A program made the translations under genes and the position numbers. The notes under the pieces were generated by a model that made no database searches, was not told where the DNA came from, and saw nothing but the letters and a program-made list of their open reading frames with translations. DNA of 44,737 nt from Cellulomonas sp. B6 (lineage in GTDB: Bacteria; Actinomycetota; Actinomycetes; Actinomycetales; Cellulomonadaceae), in the NCBI RefSeq assembly GCF_001462455.1, contig NZ_LNTD01000164.1, positions 1 through 44,737 of the forward strand, in the 5' to 3' direction. Of this stretch, positions 13,781-23,396 are shown in pieces; position 1 is the first letter of the stretch; each line of letters begins with the position of its first letter.

Positions 13781-14092
13781 GTGGCTCTTCCTCCGCTGAC
13801 TCCCGAACAACGAGCCGCCGCGCTCGAGAAGGCTGCCGCGGCGCGGCAGGCCCGTGCCGAGGTGAAGAACCGCCTCAAGTACTCGCAGGGCTCCCTGTCC
13901 GAGGTGATCGAGCAGGGCCAGCAGGACGAGACGATCGGCAAGCTCAAGGTCGCCGCGCTGCTGGAGTCCCTCCCCGGCGTGGGGAAGGTCAAGGCCCGCG
14001 CGATCATGTCCGAGATCGGCATCTCGGAGACCCGCCGCGTGCGTGGCCTCGGCCCGCACCAGGTGAAGGCCCTCGTCGACCGTTTCGGCTGA
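13781..14092 (+). CDS. mihF: Actinobacterial integration host factor (mIHF)
   Basis: A nucleoid-associated DNA-binding protein of the mycobacterial mIHF family, unrelated to E. coli IHF. It bends and compacts DNA and is essential in mycobacteria. The 103-residue product begins [20 protein letters not shown], matching the family start, has a long basic N-terminal helix, and ends in the DNA-binding region with [17 protein letters not shown] and [19 protein letters not shown]. The GTG at 13781 is chosen because GAGAAGG (13766-13772) is 8 bases upstream and the family starts at this point. An in-frame GTG at 13772 lies on the ribosome binding site. It has its own promoter and terminator. Confidence 0.95.
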   Translation: MALPPLTPEQRAAALEKAAAARQARAEVKNRLKYSQGSLSEVIEQGQQDETIGKLKVAALLESLPGVGKVKARAIMSEIGISETRRVRGLGPHQVKALVDRFG

Positions 14093-14111
14093 GCGCCGCG
14101 GCGACACCCAC

Positions 14112-14141
14112 GGCGCCCCGCCCGGACCCGGGCGGGGCGCC
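14112..14141 (+). terminator. Terminator hairpin after mihF
   Basis: A perfect 13-bp stem, GGCGCCCCGCCCG against CGGGCGGGGCGCC, with a GACC loop (14125-14128). It has no U-tract. gmk starts 54 bases later. Confidence 0.7.
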
Positions 14142-14195
14142 GCCGTGTCCGGACCGCCCGGGCACCTCACGACCACGACCTGGAGCAGGGCACGC

Positions 14196-14762
14196 ATGAC
14201 GACGCAGCAGGCACGGCTCACCGTGCTGGCCGGACCGACGGCCGTGGGCAAGGGCACGGTGTCGGCCGACATCCGCGCCCGGTACCCGCAGGTCTGGCTC
14301 TCGGTCTCGATGACGACGCGCGCGCCGCGCCCCGGCGAGGTCGACGGTCTGCACTACCACTTCGTGTCGCCCGAGCGGTTCGACGAGATGGCCGAGCGCG
14401 GCGAGCTCCTCGAGTGGGCGGTCGTGCACGGTCGCAACCGGTACGGCACACCCCGTGGTCCGGTCGATGAGCGGCTCGCCGCGGGGGAGCCCGCGCTCCT
14501 CGAGATCGACCTGCAGGGTGCGCGCCAGGTGCGGGAGTCGATGCCCGACGCCCGGTTCGTCTTCCTCGCCCCGCCGTCGTGGGACGAGCTCGTGCGCCGG
14601 CTCGTGGGTCGCGGCACCGAGGACGAGGAGGAGCGCGAGCGACGCCTCGCCTCGGCCCGCGTCGAGCTCGCCGCCGAGTCGGAGTTCGACCACGTCGTCG
14701 TCAACGACGACGTCCACCGCGCGACCGACGAGATCGTCCGACTCATGGGCGTCGAGGCCTGA
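14196..14762 (+). CDS. gmk: Guanylate kinase
   Basis: Phosphorylates GMP to GDP. The 188-residue product has the P-loop [10 protein letters not shown] (residues 12-21), the GMP-binding segment [23 protein letters not shown], and [26 protein letters not shown], plus the lid arginines in the C-terminal half. The ATG at 14196 is preferred over an upstream in-frame ATG at 14145 because the P-loop then sits at the usual position and GGAG at 14182-14185 precedes it. The order mihF-gmk-rpoZ-coaBC-metK is the typical actinobacterial one. Confidence 0.96.
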   Translation: MTTQQARLTVLAGPTAVGKGTVSADIRARYPQVWLSVSMTTRAPRPGEVDGLHYHFVSPERFDEMAERGELLEWAVVHGRNRYGTPRGPVDERLAAGEPALLEIDLQGARQVRESMPDARFVFLAPPSWDELVRRLVGRGTEDEEERERRLASARVELAAESEFDHVVVNDDVHRATDEIVRLMGVEA

Positions 14763-14809
14763 GCGTCGCGCCTGACGTCCGCGTCCCGGGGTCCACCGCC
14801 GCGACCGGG

Positions 14810-14815
14810 TAGCAT
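14810..14815 (+). promoter_or_regulatory. Candidate -10 upstream of rpoZ
   Basis: TAGCAT fits TAnnnT. It would give rpoZ a leader of about 85 bases. No clear -35 was seen. Confidence 0.45.
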
Positions 14816-14905
14816 GGTGCGCTGCGCCTCTCGCCGCCCGTGCCGTCACCGGCACCCGCCGGCGGACGCACGCCGACCAGCCCTCCGACGAAACGGGAGT
14901 CCTCC

Positions 14906-15172
14906 GTGTCCGGAACCGTTGCCGCCCCCACGGGCATCACCGACCCGCCCATCGACCGTCTGCTCGAGCGCGCGGACTCCAAGTACGCGCTCGTGCTGTT
15001 CTCGGCCAAGCGCGCGCGCCAGATCAACGCGTACTACGCGCAGCTCAACGAGGGCCTCCTCGAGTACGTCGGGCCGCTCGTCGAGACCCGCCCGCAGGAG
15101 AAGCCGCTGTCGATCGCGATGCGCGAGATCGACGAGGGCCTGCTCACGTCCGAGCCGACGCCGGAGGCCTGA
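14906..15172 (+). CDS. rpoZ: RNA polymerase omega subunit
   Basis: The omega subunit helps assemble and stabilise the beta-prime subunit of RNA polymerase. The 88-residue product has the conserved core with [28 protein letters not shown] and a C-terminal [16 protein letters not shown] segment. The GTG at 14906 is chosen because GGGAG (14895-14899) lies 6 bases upstream. An upstream ATG at 14840 would add 22 low-complexity residues. coaBC begins 8 bases after the stop, suggesting a shared transcript. Confidence 0.95.
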   Translation: MSGTVAAPTGITDPPIDRLLERADSKYALVLFSAKRARQINAYYAQLNEGLLEYVGPLVETRPQEKPLSIAMREIDEGLLTSEPTPEA

Positions 15173-15180
15173 CCTCCCGC

Positions 15181-16392
15181 ATGCGCGTCGTCCTCGGTGT
15201 CGCGGGCGGGATCGCCGCCTACAAGGCGGTCCTGCTGCTGCGGCTGCTGCGGGAGCAGGGTCACGCCGTGCGCGTGGTCCCGACGCGCGCGTCGCTCGAG
15301 TTCGTCGGTCGCGCTACCTGGGAGGCCCTGTCGGGCGAGCCGGTGACGACCGACGTCTTCGAGGACGTCGACCAGGTCGCGCACGTCGCGATCGGCAAGA
15401 CCGCCGACCTGGTGGTCGTCGCCCCCGCGACGGCCGACCTGCTCGCGCGCGCCGCCGCCGGCCGCGCCGACGACCTGCTCACCGCGACGCTGCTCGTCGC
15501 GCGCTGCCCCGTGCTGCTCGCCCCCGCGATGCACACCGAGATGTGGGAGCACCCGGCGACCGTCGCGAACGTCGCCACCCTCCGTGCACGCGGCGTCCAC
15601 GTCCTCGACCCCGCGTCCGGGCGCCTCACGGGTGCCGACACGGGACCCGGACGTCTCCCGGAACCCGAGGACGTCGCCGCGGCGGCCCTCCGGCTCGTGG
15701 CCCCCGCCCGCCCGTCGGACCTCACGGGCACGCGCGTGGTCGTGTCGGCCGGCGGGACCCGCGAACCCCTCGACCCGGTCCGGTTCCTCGGGAACCGGTC
15801 GTCGGGTCGGCAGGGCGTCGCGCTGGCACGTGCCGCGGCCGAGCGCGGCGCACGCGTGACGCTCGTCGCGGCGAACGTCACCCAGGACGTCCTCGCACGC
15901 GTCGGCCCCGGCGTGACGGTCGTCCCCGTGGAGACCGGCGACGAGCTGAGGACCGCGGTGCGTGCCGCCGCCGGCGAGGCCGACGTCGTCGTCATGGCCG
16001 CCGCGGTGGCCGACTACCGGCCCGCGAGCGTCGCCGACGCCAAGCTGAAGAAGACCGGCGGCGCGCCCGTGCTCGCGCTCGTGGAGACCACGGACATCCT
16101 GCGCGAGCTCGTGACCGACCCGCCCCGAGCGGGCCAGACCGTGGTCGGCTTCGCCGCCGAGACCGGGGACGCCGAGGCCTCGGTCCTCGAGCACGCCCGC
16201 GCGAAGGCCGTCCGCAAGGGTGCCGACCTGCTCGTCGTGAACCCCGTCGGGGGCGGCCGCGGCTTCGGCACGACGACCAACGACGTCACCGTCCTCGACC
16301 GCACCGGCGACGTGGTCGCGACCGCCGCAGGGACGAAGGACGAGGTGGCACACGTCGTCTGGGACGCCGTGCTGACGAGACGTCACGTCTGA
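15181..16392 (+). CDS. coaBC: Bifunctional CoaBC (PPC synthetase / PPC decarboxylase)
   Basis: Adds cysteine to 4'-phosphopantothenate using CTP and then decarboxylates the product, two consecutive steps of coenzyme A synthesis. The 403-residue product has an N-terminal FMN-dependent decarboxylase domain with [11 protein letters not shown] (6-16), the catalytic histidine in [22 protein letters not shown], and [12 protein letters not shown]. The C-terminal synthetase domain has [45 protein letters not shown] and a FAAETG segment. It starts 8 bases after rpoZ without a strong ribosome binding site. Confidence 0.96.
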   Translation: MRVVLGVAGGIAAYKAVLLLRLLREQGHAVRVVPTRASLEFVGRATWEALSGEPVTTDVFEDVDQVAHVAIGKTADLVVVAPATADLLARAAAGRADDLLTATLLVARCPVLLAPAMHTEMWEHPATVANVATLRARGVHVLDPASGRLTGADTGPGRLPEPEDVAAAALRLVAPARPSDLTGTRVVVSAGGTREPLDPVRFLGNRSSGRQGVALARAAAERGARVTLVAANVTQDVLARVGPGVTVVPVETGDELRTAVRAAAGEADVVVMAAAVADYRPASVADAKLKKTGGAPVLALVETTDILRELVTDPPRAGQTVVGFAAETGDAEASVLEHARAKAVRKGADLLVVNPVGGGRGFGTTTNDVTVLDRTGDVVATAAGTKDEVAHVVWDAVLTRRHV

Positions 16393-16408
16393 CCTCGCGG
16401 CGCGACGC

Positions 16409-16414
16409 TACGCT
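16409..16414 (+). promoter_or_regulatory. Leaderless-type -10 for metK
   Basis: TACGCT, then GCGGGC, then the ATG at 16421. The 6-base spacing places the expected first transcribed base at the start codon. No Shine-Dalgarno sequence precedes the ATG. Confidence 0.6.
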
Positions 16415-16420
16415 GCGGGC

Positions 16421-17617
16421 ATGACTTCGTCGCTGCGCCTCTTCACGTCCGAGTCGGTGACCGAGGGGCACCCCGACAAGATCTGCGACCAGATCTCCGA
16501 CGCCATCCTCGACGCGATCCTCGAGCAGGACCCGGGCGCGCGCGTGGCCGTGGAGACGATGGTCACGACCGGGCTCGTGCACGTGGCCGGCGAGGTCACG
16601 ACCAGCGCGTACGTCGAGATCCCGCAGATCGTCCGTGAGGTCGTCCGCAGCATCGGGTACACGTCCTCGCTGATCGGCTTCGACGGCGACTCGTGCGGCG
16701 TCTCGGTGTCGATCGGGCAGCAGTCCTCCGACATCGCCCAGGGTGTCGACAAGGCTCTCGAGGCCCGCCAGGACGGTGCCGACCTCGACCCGCTCGACCT
16801 GCAGGGTGCGGGCGACCAGGGACTGATGTTCGGCTACGCGAGCGACGAGACCCCGTCCCTGCTGCCGCTGCCGATCTGGCTCGCGCACCGTCTCGCGGAG
16901 CGCCTCACGCTCGTCCGCAAGGAGGGCCTCGTCGCGGGCCTGCGCCCCGACGGCAAGACGCAGGTGACCGTCGGCTACGACGGCGACCGCCCGGTCACGC
17001 TCGACACCGTGGTCCTCTCGACGCAGCACGAGCCCGACGTCCTCAACGACCACCTCGTCGCGCAGATCGCCGAGCACGTCGTCGCGCCCGTGCTCGCCGA
17101 CGTCGACATCGACACGTCCTCGTACCGCCTGCTGGTCAACCCGACGGGGCAGTTCGTGATCGGCGGGCCGCAGGGCGACGCCGGGCTCACGGGCCGCAAG
17201 ATCATCGTCGACACCTACGGCGGCATGGCCCGCCACGGCGGCGGAGCGTTCTCCGGCAAGGACCCGTCGAAGGTCGACCGCTCGGCCGCGTACGCGCTGC
17301 GCTGGGTGGCGAAGAACGTCGTCGCGGCCGGCCTCGCGCGGCGCTGCGAGGTGCAGGTCGCCTACGCGATCGGCAAGGCGCACCCCGTCGGCCTGTACGT
17401 CGAGACCTTCGGGACCTCGCAGGTCTCCGACGAGCGGCTCACCGCCGCGATCCGCCAGGTGTTCGACCTGCGTCCCGCCGCGATCGTGCGCGACCTGGAG
17501 CTGCTGCGCCCCGTGTACCGCAAGACGGCCGCCTACGGGCACTTCGGCCGCGACCTGCCCGAGTTCACGTGGGAGCGCACGGACCGCACGGCCGAGCTGA
17601 TCGCGGCCGTCGGCTGA
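16421..17617 (+). CDS. metK: S-adenosylmethionine synthetase
   Basis: Makes S-adenosylmethionine from methionine and ATP. The 398-residue product has the expected family length and hallmarks: [16 protein letters not shown] near residue 16, the [16 protein letters not shown] signature (about 128-143) and the glycine-rich phosphate loop [20 protein letters not shown] (about 279-298). Metal- and ATP-binding aspartates and lysines are in place. It starts directly after a TACGCT-N6 element, so its mRNA is probably leaderless, and a strong hairpin terminator follows. No SAM riboswitch was seen upstream. Confidence 0.98.
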   Translation: MTSSLRLFTSESVTEGHPDKICDQISDAILDAILEQDPGARVAVETMVTTGLVHVAGEVTTSAYVEIPQIVREVVRSIGYTSSLIGFDGDSCGVSVSIGQQSSDIAQGVDKALEARQDGADLDPLDLQGAGDQGLMFGYASDETPSLLPLPIWLAHRLAERLTLVRKEGLVAGLRPDGKTQVTVGYDGDRPVTLDTVVLSTQHEPDVLNDHLVAQIAEHVVAPVLADVDIDTSSYRLLVNPTGQFVIGGPQGDAGLTGRKIIVDTYGGMARHGGGAFSGKDPSKVDRSAAYALRWVAKNVVAAGLARRCEVQVAYAIGKAHPVGLYVETFGTSQVSDERLTAAIRQVFDLRPAAIVRDLELLRPVYRKTAAYGHFGRDLPEFTWERTDRTAELIAAVG

Positions 17618-17624
17618 CGCCACC

Positions 17625-17661
17625 GGCTCGGGGACGCCTCTGCGCGTCGCGTCCCCGAGCC
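17625..17661 (+). terminator. Terminator hairpin after metK
   Basis: A perfect 13-bp stem: GGCTCGGGGACGC (17625-17637) against GCGTCCCCGAGCC (17649-17661), with an 11-base loop. It begins 7 bases after the metK stop. Confidence 0.75.
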
Positions 17662-17690
17662 GCACGGGTGCGTCGGCGGGGCGTGATGGG

Positions 17691-19784
17691 ATGAGCACCG
17701 TGAACGAGCCCGCACCCGAGCAGCCCGCACTCGCGGGGCTCGAGGTGCCCGCACCGCGCCGGCCCCGCGTCCGGGCCCCCGTGGGTGCCGCCGAGCACCT
17801 CCCGATCGCTCGGGTCTGCGTCGACCTGGCACCGCCGCACCTCGACCGCCCCTTCGAGTACCTGGTCCCCGCGAACCTCGACGCCGCCGCGCGGCCGGGC
17901 GTCCGCGTCAAGGTGCGGTTCGCCGGCCAGGACGTCGACGGCTGGCTCCTGGAACGCGTCGAGCAGGCGGAGCACGACGGACGGCTCCTGCCCCTGCGAC
18001 GCGTCGTGTCGCAGGAGGCCGTCGTCTCGCCCGCCGTCGCGCGCCTCGCGCGCGCCGTGGCCGACCGGTGGGCGGGCACGCTCGCCGACGTCCTGCGCCT
18101 GGCCGTGCCGCCGCGCCACGCACGTGTCGAGGGTGAGGCCGCCGGCGGCGCGGCCGGCACCGCGCCCGCACCCGGGACGACGCCCGCGGTCGCGTGGGAC
18201 CCCTACCGCGGCGGCCCCGCCTTCCTGCGGCACGTGCTGGCCGGCGGCGCGCCGCGTGCCGTGTGGACGGCGCTCCCCGGTGCGGGGCCCCACCGGTGGG
18301 CGGCGGCCGTCGCGCAGGCGGTCTCCACGTGCGTCGTCGGCGGGCGCGGCGCGCTGGTCGTCGTGCCCGACGGTCGCGACGTCGACCGGGTGTGCGCCGC
18401 GCTGCGCGAGGTGGGCCTCGACGACGTCAGCGCGGGCGGGCCGGTCGCCCGGCTCGTCGCGGACGACGGGCCGGCCGCGCGCTACCGCGCGTTCCTCGCG
18501 ACGCTGCGGGGGAGCGCGCGCGTCGTGGTCGGGACCCGCGCCTCGGCGTTCGCGCCCGTCGCGGACCTCGGGCTCGCGGTCTGCTGGGACGACGGCGACC
18601 TGCAGCACGCCGAGCCGCGCTCGCCCTACCCGCACGTCCGCGAGGTGCTCGCGCTGCGCTCCGAGCTGGAGGGCGCGGCGCTGCTCGTCGGCGGGCACGC
18701 GCGCACGGTCGAGGCGCAGCACCTGGTCGCGACGGGGTGGGCGCACGAGGTCGCCGCGGACCGTGCCACGGCACGGGCCCGCGCCGCGCGGGTGCGCGCC
18801 CTCACGAGCGTCGAGCTCGCGCGCGAGGGCCCGGCCGCAGCGGCGCGGCTGCCGGCGCCGACCTGGCGCACGATGCGGGACGCGCTGGCCGTCGGCGCCG
18901 TCCTCGTCCAGGTGCCGCGTGCCGGCTACGTGCCGGTCGTCGCGTGCGGACGCTGCCGCACGCCCGCGCGCTGCACGACCTGCCACGGCCCGCTCGGGCT
19001 GACCTCGGGCGACGGGCCGCCGTCGTGCGGCTGGTGCGGACGCCTGGCGACGGGATGGCGGTGCGCCGAGTGCGGGGCGCAGGCGCTGCGCTCGGTGCGG
19101 GTCGGCTCCGAACGCACCGCCGAGGAGCTCGGGCGTGCGTTCCCGGGCGTCACCGTGCGCGTCTCGGGGGCACGTGCGGCGGGTGGCGTGCTGGCCGAGG
19201 TCCCCGACAGGCCCGCCCTCGTCGTCGCGACCCCCGGTGCGGAGCCGCACGTGGCGTCGGGCTACGCGGCGGCCGTCCTGCTCGACGCCGCGGTGGCGAG
19301 CGCGGGGGAGCACCTGGGGGCCGAGGTGGACGCGCTACGGCGGTGGCTCGCCGCTGCGGCGCTCGTACGGTCGGCCGCCGACGGCGGTCAGGTGCTGCTC
19401 GTCGGCGACGGGGCCGCCCGGCCGACGCAGGCGCTGGTCCGCTGGGACCCCGCCGGCCTCGCGCAGCGCGAGCTCGACGAACGGGCCGAGCTCCGTCTGC
19501 CGCCGGCCGTGCGGGTCGCGGCGCTCACGGGCACCCGCGACGCGGTCGCGGCGGTCGTGTCCCGCGTGACCGTCGCGGGGCTCGAGCTCCTGGGACCTGT
19601 CCCGCTGCCGGCCGACCCGCAGCAGGGCGCCGCGCTGGAGCCCGAGGTCCGGGCGCTGCTGCGCGTCCCGCCCGACCGCGGGGCGGAGCTCGCCCGGGCC
19701 GTCGCCGCGTCGGTCGCCATCCGCAGCGCACGGCGCGAGGGCGGCACCGTGCGCGTGCAGGTCGACCCCGCCGACCTGCTGTGA
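17691..19784 (+). CDS. priA: PriA-family replication restart protein lacking helicase motifs
   Basis: PriA binds stalled replication forks and reloads the replisome. The 697-residue product keeps the N-terminal 3'-DNA-binding domain (from LPIARVCVDLAPPHLDRPFEYLVP, about residue 36) and the zinc-binding module with eight cysteines (ACGRCRTPARCTTCHG and SCGWCGRLATGWRCAECG, about 419-465). The helicase core is degenerate: the Walker A position reads ALPGAGPHRW instead of G-x-G-K-T, and the DEEH box is CWDDGD. Loss of these motifs is known for actinobacterial PriA, which is therefore thought not to be a helicase. The ATG follows metK's terminator. No convincing promoter was seen. Confidence 0.9.
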   Translation: MSTVNEPAPEQPALAGLEVPAPRRPRVRAPVGAAEHLPIARVCVDLAPPHLDRPFEYLVPANLDAAARPGVRVKVRFAGQDVDGWLLERVEQAEHDGRLLPLRRVVSQEAVVSPAVARLARAVADRWAGTLADVLRLAVPPRHARVEGEAAGGAAGTAPAPGTTPAVAWDPYRGGPAFLRHVLAGGAPRAVWTALPGAGPHRWAAAVAQAVSTCVVGGRGALVVVPDGRDVDRVCAALREVGLDDVSAGGPVARLVADDGPAARYRAFLATLRGSARVVVGTRASAFAPVADLGLAVCWDDGDLQHAEPRSPYPHVREVLALRSELEGAALLVGGHARTVEAQHLVATGWAHEVAADRATARARAARVRALTSVELAREGPAAAARLPAPTWRTMRDALAVGAVLVQVPRAGYVPVVACGRCRTPARCTTCHGPLGLTSGDGPPSCGWCGRLATGWRCAECGAQALRSVRVGSERTAEELGRAFPGVTVRVSGARAAGGVLAEVPDRPALVVATPGAEPHVASGYAAAVLLDAAVASAGEHLGAEVDALRRWLAAAALVRSAADGGQVLLVGDGAARPTQALVRWDPAGLAQRELDERAELRLPPAVRVAALTGTRDAVAAVVSRVTVAGLELLGPVPLPADPQQGAALEPEVRALLRVPPDRGAELARAVAASVAIRSARREGGTVRVQVDPADLL

Positions 19785-19810
19785 CGCACGGGGCCCGGTG
19801 CCGCTCGACC

Positions 19811-19816
19811 TAGGAT
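19811..19816 (+). promoter_or_regulatory. Leaderless-type -10 for fmt
   Basis: TAGGAT, then 7 bases, then the ATG at 19824. The spacing argues for the ATG over the in-frame GTG at 19818. Confidence 0.55.
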
Positions 19817-19823
19817 CGTGCCC

Positions 19824-20786
19824 ATGCGTCTGCTCTTCGCGGGGAGTCCCGCGGCCGCCGTGCCCTCGCTCGAGGCCCTGCTCGCCTCCCGCCACGAGGT
19901 GGTCGCCGTGCTCACGCGGCCCGACGCCCGGGTCGGGCGCGGCCGGACCCGGCAGCCGTCGCCCGTCGCGGCGCTCGCGCGCGAGCACGGGCTGGACGTC
20001 CTCACGCCGCGCACGCTGCGCGACCCCGAGGTCGCGGCGCAGCTGCGGGACCTGCGGGTCGACGCGGCACCCGTGGTCGCCTACGGCGTGCTCGTGCCGG
20101 CGGACCTGCTCACGGTGCCCACGCACGGGTGGGTCAACCTGCACTTCTCGGTCCTGCCCGCGTGGCGTGGCGCCGCGCCGGTGCAGCGCGCGCTCATGGC
20201 GGGCGACGAGGTGACGGGCGCGTCGACGTTCGTCATCGAGGAGGGGCTGGACACCGGTCCCGTGCTGGGCACGCTGACGGAGACGATCCGACCGACCGAC
20301 ACCTCGGGCGACCTGCTGGGGCGGTTGTCCGTCGCGGGAGCCGAGCTGCTGGTGCGCACGCTCGACGCGCTGGAGGACGGCACGCTGCAGTCCGTGCCGC
20401 AGCCGCACGACGGCGTCAGCCACGCGCCGAAGCTGACGCCCGAGGACGCGCGGGTGCGCTGGACGCACCCCGCGCACGTCGTCGACCGGCGCATCCGGGG
20501 CTGCACCCCCGCGCCCGGGGCCTGGACGACGCTGCCCGACGGCCAGCGGCTGGGACTGGGGCCCGTGCGCGTCGTGGCCGACGTGACCGACCTGCGCCCC
20601 GGTGAGCTGCGTGCCGACAAGCGCGAGGTGCTGGTCGGCACGGGCGTCGGTGCGGTCCGGCTCGGCGACGTCACGGCGCCGGGCAAGCGTGCCGTGCCCG
20701 CCGCGGACTGGGCGCGTGGCGCCCGGCTCGCGCCCGGCACAGTCCTGGGAGATGACACCGGTACCGACGTGGAGGTCGAGGCGTGA
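19824..20786 (+). CDS. fmt: Methionyl-tRNA formyltransferase
   Basis: Formylates initiator Met-tRNA using 10-formyl-tetrahydrofolate. The 320-residue product has the N-terminal formyltransferase domain, with [29 protein letters not shown] and the active-site segment [20 protein letters not shown] (about residues 105-124), and a C-terminal OB-like tRNA-binding domain. The ATG at 19824 aligns with the family start and follows a TAGGAT element by 7 bases. Its stop overlaps the rsmB GTG by 4 bases. No peptide deformylase gene lies next to it. Confidence 0.96.
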   Translation: MRLLFAGSPAAAVPSLEALLASRHEVVAVLTRPDARVGRGRTRQPSPVAALAREHGLDVLTPRTLRDPEVAAQLRDLRVDAAPVVAYGVLVPADLLTVPTHGWVNLHFSVLPAWRGAAPVQRALMAGDEVTGASTFVIEEGLDTGPVLGTLTETIRPTDTSGDLLGRLSVAGAELLVRTLDALEDGTLQSVPQPHDGVSHAPKLTPEDARVRWTHPAHVVDRRIRGCTPAPGAWTTLPDGQRLGLGPVRVVADVTDLRPGELRADKREVLVGTGVGAVRLGDVTAPGKRAVPAADWARGARLAPGTVLGDDTGTDVEVEA

Positions 20787-22348
20787 GCCCGCAGGAGCGC
20801 CGGCCTCGGGGCGAGGGGCGCGGCGAGGACCGCGGTCCGCGCCGCGGCGAGCCCGACGCACGTCGAGACCCGCGGGGGCGCCAGCGCGGCGCCGCCCGCT
20901 CCGAGGGCCGCACGGGTCGCACGACCGCTGCCCCGTCGCAGCGTGCGCGTGCGGGTGACCCCGCACGCGGCGCCGCCTTCGACGCGCTGCGCGCCGTCGC
21001 GGACTCCGACGCGTACGCGAACCTCGTGCTCCCCCCGTTGCTGCGCGAGCGCGGCGTCACGGGCCGGGACGCGGGGTTCGCCACCGAGCTCGCCTACGGC
21101 ACGCTCCGGCTGCGCGGCCGGTACGACGCCGTGCTCGGCCACGCCTCGTCCCGGCCGCTCGACCAGGTGGACGGCCCGGTGCTGGACGTGCTGCGGCTCG
21201 GCGCGCACCAGCTCCTGGGCATGCGCGTGCCGTCGCACGCAGCGGTGTCCGAGACGGTCGCGCTCGCCCGTGGACGCGTGGGGGCGGGTGCGGCGCAGTT
21301 CGTCAACGCCGTGCTGCGACGGGTCTCCGAGCGGTCCCTCGACGAGTGGTTGCAGGTCGTGGGCGACGCGGCCGACCCGGCGGGCACGGACGCGACCGCA
21401 CGGCTCGCGGCCGTCGAGAGCCACCCGGCGTGGGTCGTGCGGGCGCTGCGCGAGTCGCTCGTCGGGTCGGGTCGCGGCGCCGACGAGCTGGGCGCTCTGC
21501 TCGCGGCCGACAACGCGCCGCCGCGCGTCACGCTCGTCGCACGGCCGGGGCTGGTCGAGGAGGCCGAGCTCGCGGCGCAGGCCGAGATCGCCGCTGCGGG
21601 CCTCGTGCCCACCGCGTTCGTGCTCGCGAGCGGCGACCCGGGCACGGCGCGCGCCGTGCGTGACGGCCGCGCCGGGGTGCAGGACGAGGGCTCGCAGCTG
21701 GTCACGCTGGCACTGGTCGCCGCGCCCGTCGAGGGCACCGACGCACGGTGGCTGGACCTGTGCGCGGGCCCCGGCGGGAAGGCGGCTCTGCTGGCCGCCC
21801 TCGCGGCGCAGCGGGGTGCGCGCGTCGTCGCCAACGAGCTGCAGCCGCACCGTGCGCGGCTGGTCTCGCAGTCGCTGCGCGCCGTGCCCGCCGCCGCGGT
21901 CGAGGAGGTGCGTACCGGTGACGGCCGCGAGGTCGGGCGCCTCGAGCCGGCGTCGTACGACCGCGTCCTCCTCGACGCGCCGTGCACGGGCCTGGGCGCG
22001 CTGCGGCGCCGTCCCGAGTCCCGCTGGCGGCGGACGCCCGCCGACCTCGCGACCCTGAGCGCGCTGCAGCGCGAGCTGCTCGCGTCGGCGGTGGCCGCGG
22101 TGCGCCCCGGTGGCGTCGTGGGCTACGTGACGTGCTCGCCGCACCTGGCCGAGACGCAGCTCGTGGTCCACGACGCGGTGCGCGCGGCGCAGCGCTCCGG
22201 CACGCCCGTCGAGGTCCTGGACGCCGCGCCCGTCGTCGCGCAGGTAGCTCCGTCGTGGGAACCGGTCGCGGGCCGCCGTGACGTGCAGCTGTGGCCGCAC
22301 GTGCACGGGACCGACGCGATGCACCTCACGCTGCTCCGCCGCCTCTGA
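20783..22348 (+). CDS. rsmB: 16S rRNA (cytosine967-C5)-methyltransferase
   Basis: Methylates C967 of 16S rRNA. The 521-residue product has an Arg/Gly-rich N-terminal tail of about 55 residues, a NusB-like RNA-binding domain (about 60-200), and a Rossmann methyltransferase domain with the SAM site [18 protein letters not shown] (about 326-343). The paired RNA m5C cysteines lie in [17 protein letters not shown] and [12 protein letters not shown]. Part of the basic tail may be over-called, since later starts exist, but the 4-base overlap with fmt supports the GTG chosen. A weak 7-bp hairpin (22349-22378) follows. Confidence 0.94.
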   Translation: MSPQERRPRGEGRGEDRGPRRGEPDARRDPRGRQRGAARSEGRTGRTTAAPSQRARAGDPARGAAFDALRAVADSDAYANLVLPPLLRERGVTGRDAGFATELAYGTLRLRGRYDAVLGHASSRPLDQVDGPVLDVLRLGAHQLLGMRVPSHAAVSETVALARGRVGAGAAQFVNAVLRRVSERSLDEWLQVVGDAADPAGTDATARLAAVESHPAWVVRALRESLVGSGRGADELGALLAADNAPPRVTLVARPGLVEEAELAAQAEIAAAGLVPTAFVLASGDPGTARAVRDGRAGVQDEGSQLVTLALVAAPVEGTDARWLDLCAGPGGKAALLAALAAQRGARVVANELQPHRARLVSQSLRAVPAAAVEEVRTGDGREVGRLEPASYDRVLLDAPCTGLGALRRRPESRWRRTPADLATLSALQRELLASAVAAVRPGGVVGYVTCSPHLAETQLVVHDAVRAAQRSGTPVEVLDAAPVVAQVAPSWEPVAGRRDVQLWPHVHGTDAMHLTLLRRL

Positions 22349-22399
22349 GCGCGCCTTGCCCGCGGGGGAGCGGCGCGCGCCGAGGACCCCGCGCCTCGG

Positions 22400-22405
22400 T
22401 ACGGT
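22400..22405 (+). promoter_or_regulatory. Leaderless-type -10 for rpe
   Basis: TACGGT, then GGGCTC, then the GTG at 22412. The spacing is 6 bases and no ribosome binding site is present. Confidence 0.6.
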
Positions 22406-22411
22406 GGGCTC

Positions 22412-23083
22412 GTGGCACCCGTGCTGATCAACCCGAGCATCCTGTCCGCGGACTTCGTCAACCTCGAGCGCGACCTGCAGCGGATCGCGACCGCCGACTA
22501 CGCGCACGTCGACGTCATGGACCAGCACTTCGTGCCGAACCTGACGATCGGCCTGCCGGTCGTGCGGCGGATCGCCGAGGTCAGCCCGGTGCCGCTCGAC
22601 GTGCACCTCATGGTCGAGGACGCGGACCGCTGGGCGCCGCAGTACGCCGAGGCGGGAGCGCGGTCCGTGACGTTCCACGCGGAGGCGACGCAGGCGCCGG
22701 TCCGGCTCGCGCGCGAGCTGCGGGCAGGCGGCGTCCGCGCGGCGGTCGCGCTGCGTCCGGCGACGCCCGTCGAGCCGTTCCTGGACCTGCTGGCCGAGAT
22801 CGACATGGTGCTCGTGATGACGGTCGAGCCGGGGTTCGGCGGGCAGGCGTTCATCGAGGGCACGCTCGCGAAGGTGCAGCGGACGCGCGCGGCGATCACC
22901 GCGGCCGGCGCGGACACGTGGGTGCAGGTGGACGGCGGCGTGTCGCGTGACACGATCGGCCGCATCGCGCGGGCCGGCGCGAACGTCTTCGTGGCGGGCT
23001 CGGCCGTCTACGGCGCGCCCGACGTGGCGGCCGAGATCGCGACCCTGCGGACGCTCGCCGCGCACCCGACGACCGAGGCCTGA
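22412..23083 (+). CDS. rpe: Ribulose-phosphate 3-epimerase
   Basis: Interconverts ribulose 5-phosphate and xylulose 5-phosphate in the pentose phosphate pathway. The 223-residue TIM barrel begins [20 protein letters not shown] and has the metal-ligand segments [16 protein letters not shown] and [12 protein letters not shown], the active-site [16 protein letters not shown] loop, and the phosphate-binding [27 protein letters not shown] region. Ribulose 5-phosphate is also a substrate of RibBA in the next operon, so the adjacency makes metabolic sense. It carries its own leaderless-type promoter. Confidence 0.97.
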   Translation: MAPVLINPSILSADFVNLERDLQRIATADYAHVDVMDQHFVPNLTIGLPVVRRIAEVSPVPLDVHLMVEDADRWAPQYAEAGARSVTFHAEATQAPVRLARELRAGGVRAAVALRPATPVEPFLDLLAEIDMVLVMTVEPGFGGQAFIEGTLAKVQRTRAAITAAGADTWVQVDGGVSRDTIGRIARAGANVFVAGSAVYGAPDVAAEIATLRTLAAHPTTEA

Positions 23084-23178
23084 GGCCCGCCCACCGCGTG
23101 TCACGGGGCCGCGCCGCGCGGTTCCGGACCGTGCGCGTGGCGGGAATGGCCGCTGTGGCATCATCGTTGCAGAACACA

Positions 23179-23313
23179 CACGTGCTCCGGGGTCGGTGAA
23201 AGTCCGAGCCGGCGGTGACAGTCCGCGACCCGTGAGCCCCGCGAGGGGCGAGCGGTTGACCTGGTGGAACTCCAGGACCGACGGTGAAAGTCCGGATGGG
23301 AGGAGACGCGTGC
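23179..23313 (+). promoter_or_regulatory. FMN riboswitch (RFN element)
   Basis: The sequence carries the RFN hallmarks in order: GGTCGGTGAAAGTCCGAG (from 23191), the GCCGGCGGTGACAGTCCGC block (about 23208-23226), GACCTGGTGGAACTCCAGGACCG (about 23258-23280) and CGACGGTGAAAGTCCGGATGGGAGGAGA (about 23279-23306). The ends CGTGCTCC and GGAGACGCGTGC can form the closing P1 stem. It lies 84 bases before ribD and should repress the rib operon when FMN is high. The actual promoter is not clear. CATCAT near 23158 is the only -10-like hexamer seen. Confidence 0.95.
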
Positions 23314-23338
23314 ACGGTGCGCCCCTGCGCGCGCCGTG
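23313..23338 (+). promoter_or_regulatory. Hairpin after the FMN aptamer (possible expression platform)
   Basis: CACGGTGCGC (23313-23322) pairs with GCGCGCCGTG (23329-23338): 10 bp with one G.U pair and a 6-base loop. It begins at the last base of the P1 region, so the two could compete. There is no U-tract. Further on, GCACC (23359-23363) can pair with GGTGC (23387-23391), overlapping the ribD ribosome binding site. Confidence 0.45.
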
Positions 23339-23396
23339 ACGGTGCGTCGTACGCCCGTGCACCCCGGAGCCCGCCGAGGCGACGGAGGTGCGGGGC

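Noticed and set aside
16393-16420. Possible SAM riboswitch upstream of metK
   Set aside because: Only 28 bases separate coaBC from metK and the transcript appears leaderless, leaving no room for an aptamer.
17684-17689. TGATGG as a -10 for priA
   Set aside because: It lies one base from the ATG, so the start codon would fall upstream of the expected transcription start, and it does not fit TAnnnT.
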